From Crossaster papposus (Eukaryota > Echinodermata > Asteroidea > Velatida > Solasteridae), in NCBI GenBank assembly GCA_037893245.1, contig JBAIAA010000352.1, positions 868,001-932,000 on the forward strand: a DNA stretch of 64,000 nt, given 5' to 3'. Shown here piece after piece: positions 42,113 through 53,300 of this stretch. The position numbers were made by a program, and so were the translations under genes. How positions within the stretch are numbered: the first letter of the stretch is position 1; each line of letters opens with the position of its first letter. The notes beneath the pieces are model-generated. The model saw only the letters and a list, made by a program, of their open reading frames with translations, was not told the origin of the DNA and made no database searches.

Positions 42113-42849
42113 CCATAAAAGCATTCTAACTTAGTATATTACTAGGTTCTAGATTCCAAATGCCTAGTTGGTTGCTTGCTAGCAATCAACTAAATCGCAT
42201 TCCATAACACCATTCTATGAAACATTCTTACTAGTTGCTTGCTTGCAGCTTGCTAGAATGGTGTGGGGTTTGCGTAATCGCCAAAGTACATGGTCAGTTT
42301 GAGTTAACAATAGGGAAAGAATTCAAATCAGGTCATGCTGTGGGTTGTATTATCAATGCATTCCTCTGTACCCTATTTAGGGTATGTACATTTGTATTGG
42401 CCTAAGCACATGTTTCAGAAATGGCTAATTCAGAGCGTGTTTCAACTCAAAAAGGGGAAAGAAGCCTAATTACTCGACTTAGGAAAATCTGTTCCTTGCA
42501 GAATGCTATGAGGAGTTTAAGGTTATCCTTGACTCGGCGCATAAGGATGTCAATACAAATTCCCAAAAGATGAAATATTAACCCTAACTCCTTACACAAC
42601 AAAGGAAGTTGGAGGAAGTTTTGAAGGAATTGTATTGTTCAATAACAATGGTGAGGGAGTTAGGGTTAAGGGTCACTTAGAATGGTGCTAAGGATTTAGA
42701 CATACCCCAAACCTATTCTAATTTTAGCATGCAACTAGGAACCTTGCTAAGCGTATAATGGTTTTATGGAATAGATTTAGCAAGGAACTAGAGATAGAAA
42801 GGAAGTTAGCAACCAACTAGGCTTAGAATGCTTTTATGGAATTGGCTCC
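42113..42849. mobile_element. MITE with TTCCATAAAAGCATTCTAA inverted ends
   Basis: The left end is complementary to TTAGAATGCTTTTATGGAAT at the right. Interior words (TAGTTGGTTGCTTGCTAGCA, TGGTGTGG) suggest further inverted pairs. A frame of about 50 codons from ATG at 42,423 has no recognisable domain. Confidence 0.75.
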
Positions 42850-42969
42850 TGGTTATCCCTGGGGCCAATATTACATGTAATAGTGTGCGCAAGCCTTTAA
42901 ACGATGCACGCGCGTGCATTGGAGCTGATATTGATTGGTTGCTGTGCTTGACATGATTCAGCTGCAATT

Positions 42970-43327
42970 CGAGCGATTCACAATACCTAGAAGCTGCCGT
43001 TAGAGGCGCAAATCCTGCTATACCCGCAGTGCATCATGGGTAAAAGTCGGCATTGGTTTTAAAAACGGTATTCATTTTACAAGAACTCATCAGTTTTTAC
43101 GTCTTTTGGACGCGCACGATTAAAGTTTTTTTTTTCTTTCTCTGCAAATAACAATGTTTTAATTAACGACGCTGCCGGATACATTTTCGTTTGTGTTGTA
43201 CCTCGCGTGAACAATGAAGAATACAAATTTCACTACAATATGATATACGGAAGAAGTCGACCGTAAAGTTTAAAAGTGGCTCTTTTGAGTCAAACGCTTG
43301 GTGGCGCACTGCATTGTGAATCGCCCG
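42970..43327. mobile_element. 358-bp MITE, 15-bp TIR, AATT target duplication
   Basis: Left CGAGCGATTCACAAT and right ATTGTGAATCGCCCG differ at one base when reverse-complemented. AATT lies directly on both sides (42,966-42,969 and 43,328-43,331). Three paralogous units keep the empty site CAGCTGCAATTGGCTGAAC (near 23,531, 29,468 and 36,703), so the boundaries are exact. Non-coding. Confidence 0.92.
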
Positions 43328-43440
43328 AATTGGCTGAACGAGAACGTAACCTGAATGCTGATTGTTGTCGCAATTCAAATTTTGGACTTGGCAAATTTTG
43401 AATTGCAATCGCAATCCTAGAATATTGTTTTCTTGGACTA

Positions 43441-43861
43441 TACAGGGTGGCCCATAAAAAAACCAGACAAACACACTTCCACAACCCTGAGGCCAAAACT
43501 ACCTACATTGTATACGTATGGATGGAGAACCTTTCGAGGAGAAAAATGATACCAAGATATCTCGATTTAGGCTAGTAGTTTTAGCTCCAGATCCTGTTTT
43601 GTGAAGCACCGTCAAGTCAGGAGATCAAGAAGTAACAAAACCGTGGTTTAGTAATTTGCTGGTGAGACAGGACCCCCTGACTTCACTTCACAAAATAGGG
43701 TCTGGAGCTAAAGCTTCTAGCCCAAATCAAGATATCCTTGTGTAATTGTTCTTCTAGAAAGATTCTCCGTCCATTGGTAAAGGCAGTTTTGGCCTCAGTG
43801 TATAGTGGAAGTATGCTTGTTCGTTGTGATATTATTGTTCGTTTTTTTGGAGCCACCCTGA
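43441..43861. mobile_element. Foldback element with TACAGGGTGGCC ends
   Basis: Most diverged copy. It still has ACAGGGTGGCCCAT at the left and AGCCACCCTG at the right. It stands in the TRMT2A intron upstream of the first recognised exon. Confidence 0.8.
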
Positions 43862-43881
43862 GAGTGCTAACAATTCATCAG

Positions 43882-44120
43882 GGGCCAATTTCATTGAGCT
43901 GCTAAGCAACAAAAATTGCTTAGCCCCAAAAATCTTGCTCATTAAAAACAGGTTACCAGCCAAAATTCTACGTGTTTTTCATGCTAAGCAAAAAAACAGC
44001 TGATTATCAATCCAGAACAATAAAGATCAGGTGAAAATTTGGTCTGTAACCTTGTTTTTGCCAAAGACAAAATGTCATGCTAAGCAAATTTGTGTGCTTA
44101 GCAGCTCTATGAAATTGGAC
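43882..44120. mobile_element. GGGGCCAATT-type MITE
   Basis: GGGGCCAATTTCATTGAGCT at the left, AGCAGCTCTATGAAATTGG at the right. Confidence 0.78.
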
Positions 44121-44233
44121 GCAGAGTTGTCAAGCACCTTTCCTTTGTTTTTGAACCCATTTGCTGCTTTAAATGACAAACACGCATAACTGACAATTGG
44201 TGTATAATGTACATGTACTTTCCCTTTTAACAG

Positions 44234-44322
44234 CAACTGAAAAAGATGCTGCTTGGTTTGCATCTGAAACCCAAGAAAGTCAAGGCAGTCAACAAGGCCA
44301 CCTATGCTTTTGTGACATTCAG
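44234..44322 (+). CDS. TRMT2A: TRMT2A exon: RRM, RNP1 region
   Basis: Starts after ttttaacag in phase 0 and encodes [10 protein letters not shown] ... ATYAFVTF, the RNP1 strand of the RRM. Splits an AG|T Ser codon with the next exon. Confidence 0.88.
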
Positions 44323-47300
44323 GTATGGAATGTGAACTTTCTCAACTTTTGCAACCTTTGCAAGTATCCAGTTCTTTTTTAGTGTTTGCCAAAGACGACA
44401 ATAATCTATATTGTGCACGTCGCGTAATTTTTTTTCATTCAGTGCGCCTGCAAATATGACACGATTTTAGACCAGCTTCCCTACTCACACTGTCGTCTTT
44501 GCAAACCTGCGCCAGTGGTTTATCTTTTTCCTTATTTCTACGCCGGTTTTTTAGGGAGCCCTGCAAACAGCGTTTGCAGAACGGCGGTTTAAACATACGC
44601 GCAACATGATGTACTACGCGCACGCACACAATTCCTTTGTCAAGCAGCGCTGATAAGATACGCTGGCCCGAGTGGCTGCTGAATGGGTAGTTGACTGCGT
44701 AAATCCCTTATGGGATTCAAAAAATCATTTATGATCGAATTTGTATGAAAAGCTCAGGCCATGACTATGAGTAGGGTAGCTGCTTGTAGTCTATAATCCT
44801 GTCCTTTGTGGGTGCACTGCGGGAAAAGATTTTACGCGACATGCGTGCACAATATCACTGAGTTACTGTAGCCTTTGGCAAAGACTAGTCCTGCAATACC
44901 TGCAAACTATCATTTTGATGTCTGCCCAGTTCTGTCTCATTTGGCCAGACTATGTATTTGAGACGCGCAAAAAAACTGGCACCATGAAATTAGAGTCAAG
45001 GGGTGAGTGACTCTGAAGCTTCTTAAGAGTGAAAGTTGAGTGTACTGATGTAATATGGAACACAAATATGAGCACAGGGAAACTGCACAATCACGTTTTA
45101 GTTTTGGTGTTTGGATAATCAAGAAAATAATTGAAAAATATACAAATAGTGCATCAACGAAGATTTGAAACCAAGGAGTTTCCACAATCTATTACTTGAA
45201 ACTGAAAATGTAATCAGACTTCTGCTTTCACTTAATATACTAAGAAAGTTCTTGTGTACTCTTTATTTTGGTTTCGGCAAAAGCTGATCGACTTTGCTGG
45301 CAGACTGGTTCCCGGTCTGCACATTATCAATACTTATAATAGGGGCTGGAACCAGCCTGCCCAGCTTGCCTGTGAGAATGGAACAGGCAGCAATTCGAAA
45401 TTGTTCAGTAATAAGCCAGTTTGGAGTTTTTAACTGCACACATGCAGCAATTCTTTTTCGTACATTATGCTATAGGGACACTCCATAGGGTTCGTAAACT
45501 CAAACTCAGAAAATTATTTTGAACTAACATTTTCAACATCACCCTAATTTGTCGTCTTCTCCATTTTCTTTCATTATACTCTAACCCAATTCTACTTCTA
45601 GACCCCTTTACTGAAAAATGATATGGGGACAGGAAAACGTCTCCACAACTCAGTCAGCTTTTTCCCAAAAAAAAAGAACCTGTCCCCACAACTAGGTGTA
45701 TGAACACAGTGATATATGGGTCACAGGTCATTCAGGATAATCAAACTAGCGCACACGTTTGATTGCTCAAGCTGGTCGCACGAAGCTCGCAATTACCATA
45801 CCTCCGACAAGGAGATTATGTTTTTGCCGGATGTTTGTTTGTTGGGGTGTCTGTTTGTTTGTCTGTTAGCTAGCAGGATTATATGAAAAAACAACGTGGG
45901 ATTTTAACGAAACTTGGTAGGTAGATAGCTTATGGGTCAAGGGGGATTTTCATTAAGTATTCAAATTCATCTGGATCCAGATCAGGAATCTGGATTACTT
46001 CGAATGATGTTTTAACAGTTGGAGATACTTGTGCATATTTTGCGGTTGGGCCAGAGGTCTGCGGTCTATCGATCGATGGCCTTTTTTTTCTAGTTCTTGA
46101 CTGTCTTCGGCTGCATTTGTATTTGTATCCCTCATCAAACAGTTGCCAAGAAGATAAGGAGGAAGCCTTGAAGGTACTCAGCGGCTACAAATGGAAAGGA
46201 CAAGTGCTGAAAGCCAAGGTACATGCATTCATAAAAGCCGTGGGTTTTTTTTTTGGGGGGGGTCGATCTCCTGCCAACTTTTCTGTAGAATGGCAATATC
46301 AGATAGGCAGCCGAAGGCGAGGGCATTAACAATGTTCAGGCCCATAAGCCTGTTTTAACCCTAACCCCCTCACTGATTTTTCTAGAAAGTATCCGGCCTG
46401 AATCCGCCACAATCCACCAAGTTTGGTTTGCAAAAACTGCTGCCTGGTGTCCTGAGTCCATCAGACTCCACCAGTATGCATACTGGAGATATCCTGAGTC
46501 CATCAATAATCCACCAGCAAAAGTTGATGGACAGATTTTTGTTGTAATTGTAATGGTGGCATATGACATCAGGGCACTAAACAGATTTCCCCCTCAGTGC
46601 ACACTGACAGTATGTGGAAACATTCAGCAATAAAACATCTTTAATATTTTGCCATGGCCTTTTTTTATCATAATAGTTACCAAAACGTTACCAAGAAACA
46701 CAATGAGCTTTTTCAGACTTTCATCTAAATTCAGACTTTTAAAATCTCAGCCGAAGACATCATTATACAGAAAGATGTGTATTTTTTTCAGACATTTTAT
46801 TAATTTTTCAGGCTTTTTTTCTTTATTGACAATCTCATACCTGTTTTTTGTTGTGCAGCTTGCTAAGCCAGTCGAGGACCCGTACACTAAGAGCGTCGCT
46901 CTGAAACGGAGCCAAGACGAATCCGAGGGCAACAGCCAAGAAGCTAAGAGGAGGAGGGAGGAGGACAGCTTACCAGTAGAAGAGAGGTGAACACATTGAG
47001 ATGGAATGCAGGGTTAGGATGGATTCGAACCACCAGCAAAAAAAACCTCCCAAAACCAACTCAAGTTTTCAACCATCTGAAGTCATTACTGTGTTCACTG
47101 GTTTTAAAATCTGTGACAGTGTGGATACAAAGTGATAAAATTAAAATTATTTGGTGTAATTTTGGTGTCTCCTCAACAAATTGTTGGACGCACTACCAGT
47201 CTTAACTTCTCCATATCCGTATGCCCATGTTCCCATAAGACACAATTCTTCATTGGATTACTACAGTGTGCACAGAACATGCCAAATGAGGCGAATGGTG

Positions 47301-50300
47301 CATTGAACATGAGCGAGTAGCAACAAAAACTACTCCTGAAAGCTTGCAGAAGTCCTACTTTTGCCCTAATTTTGTCCTCTGAAGTCCTACTTTTGTAATT
47401 GTTTTCTATTTTTGAAATTTTGATCTAAATTTTCTATTACCTTTTCACCTTGGTCTGCATGAAAACCTGTTATAGACCATATGCACAGCAGCCATCTTAG
47501 AGGGCAATGCCTTTGCGTGCTATTGAACCTGCTGTGCATTCATTGTATGCCCTCTAAGATGGCCGCTATGCATAAGGTCTATTACAACCACAACACTTTC
47601 ACTCTGAAGTACCGAGTGCAATGTTTTGCAATCCTTTCTCAATTCTGCAGGTTAAACAACACAGTGACTCCACTGTGGAAGCGCCCGTACGAGGAGCAGC
47701 TATCCATCAAACAAACCAACACGGGAGAGTTTCTGCGGAATTTATCTAAGATGCTGCAGCGGAACGTTGGGGAGATGTCTCTCTGGCTGAAAGAACAAAA
47801 GTGAGGTGTTCACCAAAGACAAAGAAGGTTTGCGCGTCAGATTGGACGTGCGACTTTCCCTGACAGACAAAACAAACAAAACAAGTTTCAAGACACAGTT
47901 TTGTGGCAGATGGTCTTAGATGTACAGCCGCCCCCAAAACTTGTTAAAGCTCTGGAAAATGGTGCCTATTTGTTAACCCTTTGCACTCAGCCCCGCGCTA
48001 CATCTGACTTATAAGTCCTTTAAATACTCCTGGGGTCCAAATATTCCCCCAAAATATAGCCCTATTTGTAAGCTTTCTAATGATACATAATTATATGAGA
48101 TTTGTACACTGTAAATGATATTTGTATATACAAACTAGCAACACGTACAAAATCTTCGAAAACAGGCCTGAGTTTAAAGGGTTAAAGGGGAATTCTATCA
48201 ACGTCAAATTGGGATACAAAATGCATTTTAAATTAAAATGGCATTGTTTGCGCAACATCATTTAAAAGTATGATATTAGTGTACATGGTGAGTAAAAACA
48301 AAATGCATTTTTATTATCAAAGTCAGTTTTATCAGAAATAGAATATATTTTTGCCTAAAACTTATTTTACCAGAATTATGTCATATTTATGAAATTACAT
48401 GATCTATTCAGAATAGCTGTGACAGAATTCTGTTAAAATACATTTTCGGCACACTTAATATCTTTTTTATAAAAAGTTGACTAAAAAAAAATGCAGTTTT
48501 TTTTAACTCACCCTTTACATGCAACCAACTGTTTTTGTGTTATTCCCGATAGTCGCACGAGAATTTTTCTTAACGAATTCACAAATTTGCTCCATCGGAA
48601 CCAATGCCCTCGTGTTTAATAGTGCACTCTTCATTTCTTTGACAGAAAGCACCATAGTGGGATGGCATGTGAGTTGGACCCAATCAAGCCATCGGTGAGT
48701 AAGCTACATGTAGTTGACCAAAGTTTGATGACGAAAAAGACAAGATTTTCTGTAAATTTATCTGTAGAATTGTGAATCGGGATCTCAGAACGATGAATAT
48801 CATCATCTTTACTTTAAAGAGAGGATACACCATTTGTAATTGCTTGAATTACCATGTATAGGTTGATTTAGGGGGTTGCATTTTATAGTAAATATAGTTT
48901 ACCTTTAACTGACCTGTTTACAATCATGTATACTGAGAAAAGCCTGGTTCTTATGTTGTTATTGTTTTATCGCGATTGCCGTCCGGCGATTAGGATTTTT
49001 TTTAATAATTTTTTTTCAAAACAATTACAGGATATCTCGCGCAATCATTTTGTTGGATGCCTACAATCCTTATTTACTTACAAATAATTAAGATATTTCT
49101 TATAATTCGGTAGTAAATTTTGTTGATACATGTATCTGCAAATGGTGTATCCTACCTTTAACCCCTTAGGTGCTTTTTGCTAGGAACGATCCTTAAAGAG
49201 GGTTACGCCCTAAAATCCCCGAAGATGTGAAAACTTTTCGTTAGAACGAAAAATGGGAAAAGTAAACAATAAGCCCCCTTTTCAAGTCTTAAAACTTTAG
49301 TATACGTCCAGGAAAGGTTTTTAGTTAAAAAAAAAATGTGTTTGCATTTTTAGGCCTTACAATGTTACTAAAAACCGTACCCATTCTTTAAAAATTCCAA
49401 CATCATATGGGAAAACTGTACACACAAACTGTTGGACTCTTATTCTAGAGGTTTGCTTAAACCAGTATTAGGGGTCCAGTACCCCATCCTAGCTTATTCC
49501 AACCAAGCCTGGTGTTAGAGTTTGACTGGATGGGGAATGTTGGAGTTGATTTACATTTTTGTTGTCGTTTCTTCAATCACAGCCAGTTTTAGAGAGTTAT
49601 CGCAATAAGTGCGAGTTCACCATTGGCAAGAGTGTAGATGGCGTCGGTGAGTAAAACTTGCTTTCAATATTTGTCTTCATTCGAATCTCTTTTTTTTTCT
49701 GTGTCCTTTGGTTTTGATGATTAAAAAGTGCAAATTGCCTGAAATAATCTCCGAGGACATAAAGACAATAGGCGAACAATAGTTCCTTTCAGTTCTTGGG
49801 CGTTTGTATTTTGTTGCATTTTGTCCTCTGTCGTTAAAGTGTACGATAAGTCTATGGGTTATAGTACAGGGGGTCAGGAACAAAGGGAAACACAATAGGG
49901 GATCCTGGGTCGTTATTGCAAAACACGACTCGATGTACAAGTGCAAATAATGTGCCTATTATGAACACCGCAACTGAAAGTATTTGGGTTTTTTTCCTAA
50001 TTTCTTGTCACGTTTTCATGAAACTTGACCCCCGATATATTCTTCCAAAGTTTTTTCAGTTTCATGTCTTTGTTATTTTCATGGACAGATAACACCGTTG
50101 GTTTCCGGCTTGGCACATACAAAGGTAAAGTCTTTCCTCTTTAGTTTCGTTTTTTGTGTGTGCAAAAGACGTAGATCGGTTTTGTAGTTTTATTGGATTT
50201 GCTGTTTGTGGGTGTGGCCTATTAGTAGCTACTAATCAACTCTGCACACAGAATTAAGTGGTTATCAACTGTTTCCAACCAATCAGAATGTAGCACACAG

Positions 50301-53300
50301 ATGTGGGTGTGGCCTATTAGTAGCTATACTGATCATCTCTGCACAAAGTAATTGAGTGGTTACCAACCAATCAGAATGTAGAACACAGATGTGGGTGTGG
50401 CCTATTAGTATAGCTACTGATCATCTCTGCACAAAGGAATTGAGTGGTTACCAACCAATCAGAATGTAGCACACTGATGTGGGTGTGGCCTATTAGTAGC
50501 TACTGATCAACTCTGCATAATGGAATTGAGTGGTTACCAACCAATCAGAATGTAGCACACAGATGTGTATGTGGCCTAGTATTAGTAACTACTGATCAAC
50601 TCTGCACAAAGGAATTGAGTGGTTACCAACCAATCAAAATGTAGCACATAGATGTGGGTGTGGCCTATTAGTAGCTACCGATCAACTCTGCACAAAGACA
50701 TTTTAATTTTAAAATTGGTTACCCACCAATCAGAATGTAGCACACAGATGTGGATATTTTTGTTTTTTATGTATTATTATTATTTATTTATTTGTTAGTT
50801 TTTTAAATTTTTATACACAACCCAATCCTCCCAGCTACGGTCAAACACGACAAACAACGCTGGTGAGCAATCAAATAATCTCATGAAAAGAACAACAGAC
50901 TGGAAGCATGCACAGCAACATTATAAAAATAAAACCAAAAAAAACCACAAACGTGCTCGAGTTACTCTGAACTCTAATACATAAAGCCGGGCTTTAAGTA
51001 TGGCCTATCAACAAATTATGCACAGCCTCCATAAAGGTAGGATACACCATTGGTAATTGCTAAAATTATCATGAATAAGTAGATTTGGGGGGGTTGTATT
51101 TTATAGTGAATATCGTTTAACTGACCTGTCCGAAGTTTTACAATCATGGATGCCGAGAAAAACACGAAAAACAGCGTTTGTTTTCAACCGGCGTCGAGCA
51201 GTTATTCTTATGTTATCTTTGTTTTTTTCGCGATCGCCGTCCGGCGATCCCGAATTTTTCTTTATAAAATTCTACTTTTCGGAATAATTACAGGATATCT
51301 AGCGCAATCATTTTGCTGAATGCCTAGAATTATTATTTACTTTGAAATAAGTAAGATATTTCTTAATAATTTGGTAGTAAATATTTTCGATATCTGCAAA
51401 TGGTGTATATACTACCTTTAAAACACTAAGCTCCCTCATCTGAAGGCTGCCTGATGATATCAGGTGAAATCCTATTCCAGATGTTTACAGCAACTGGTAG
51501 GAAGCTCTTAATTGTCATAATCCAGCAAGGTCCCTGTAACCTAATATTTGTTTGCGTGTGTGACTGGTATTTCAACCAATCAGGTGGGCACATGTCCGTG
51601 GTCAACCCGTCCGCCTGTCGCCACGTCTGCCCGGCCACCCAGGCCATCGTGGCCACCTTCCAGCGATACCTGCAGCGAGACACCTCGCTGACCAGCTACG
51701 ACCCGCAGGTCCACACTGGCCACTGGAAGATGCTGCTAGTCAGAATCAGTCGGAACGGCGGGAGGATGGCCGCTGCGTTCTTGAACCCGCAGGCGCTGTC
51801 CAAGGTCTCTGCTTTTAGCTTGGAATACTTTTTTTTTTTAAACCAGTTCGCGCCGGGATTATTGTAACATTCACCAAGCCTAGGCGCGGGTAATTTTTTT
51901 AACGCATTTCCGGCCTTGCGCGCTGCTGACAGACATTTCGGGCCCTGCTTGTTGCGTGTTTATGCGTCATCCATTTTGAATCTTGGAAAAACTTTTCGTG
52001 TATATACGTCTTCCGACGCAAAAGGGTTAATAGTGTTTGAGTTAAGTTTGTGTCGGAACATAAAGGTGTCGGAACATAGGGGTGTCGGAACATAGGGGTG
52101 TCGGAATATAGGAGTGTCGGAACATAGGGGTGTCGGAACATAGGGGTGTCGGAACATTGGGGTGTCGGAACATTGGGGTGTCGGAACATTGGGGTGTCGG
52201 AACATTGGGGTGTCGGAACATTGGGGTGTCGGAACATTGGGGTGTCGGAACATTGGGGTGTCGGAACATTGGGGTGTCGGAACATTGGGGTGTCGGAACA
52301 TTGGGGTGTCGGAACATTGGGGTGTCGGAACATAGGGGTGTCGGAACATAGGGGTGTCGATGCATAGGCTGAGTAGTCGGAACATAGGGGTGTCGGAATA
52401 TAGGAGTGTCGGAACATAGGGGTGTCGGAACATAGGGGTGTCGGAACATTGGGGTGTCGGAACATTGGGGTGTCGGAACATTGGGGTGTCGGAACATTGG
52501 GGTGTCGGAACATTGGGGTGTCGGAACATTGGGGTGTCGGAACATTGGGGTGTCGGAACATTGGGGTGTCGGAACATTGGGGTGTCGGAACATTGGGGTG
52601 TCGGAACATTGGGGTGTCGGAACATAGGGGTGTCGGAACATAGGGGTGTCGATGCATAGGCTGAGTAGTCGGAACATAGGGGTGTCGAACATAGGGGAGT
52701 CGGAACATAGGGGTGTCGGAACATAGGGGTGTCGGAACATAGGGGTGTCGGAACATAGGGGTGTCGGAACATAGGGGTGTCGGAACATAGGGGTGTCGGA
52801 ACATAGGGGTGTCGGAACATAGGGGTGTCGGAACATAGGGGTGTCGGAACATAGGGGTGTCGGAACATAGGTGTGTAATCATCTCAAGTATTTATGAATG
52901 AAGTACAGTGCACATCATCTGTTTTCAGAAACTTTCATTCTTTTTTCTCTCCAGGAAGCCATAGATTCTGAGAAGCAAAAGCTGTGCAGTTACTTTAAGG
53001 AAGGGGAGGGCAAGAATTGTCAGCTGACCTCATTGTATCTGAATCTTCAGGGACAAAAGTGAGTTTACAAAAACATCTCAACAGGGATTCATGTAGGGCC
53101 AAAACTGTCAATCATAAAACTGTGACGAAAAAACAATATTGCAAAGAAAATCAGTTTCCTGGGGCCGATTTCATGAAACTCGTCTATCTTATCTTGCGAC
53201 TCATTTTTGGATTTAAGACGAGTCCCCGCTCTAAGATTGATCTTAGCTACCGGTAAGACGTGTCCTAAACCCATCTATAAGAAAGACGCATCAAAACAAA

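Noticed and set aside
42423-42580. Small frame inside the MITE at 42,113, starting MANSERVSTQKGE
   Set aside because: About 50 codons, no recognised domain, inside a repeat; not enough to call a gene.
43163-43474. Minus-strand frame of 103 codons
   Set aside because: Spans the right end of the 358-bp MITE and the start of the foldback element; a chance frame across repeats.
51899-52882. Minus-strand open frames of 264-327 codons with [16 protein letters not shown] repeats
   Set aside because: They are the translation of the 16-bp minisatellite. All three frames are open because no unit carries a stop. It lies in a TRMT2A intron and has no domain or splice evidence.
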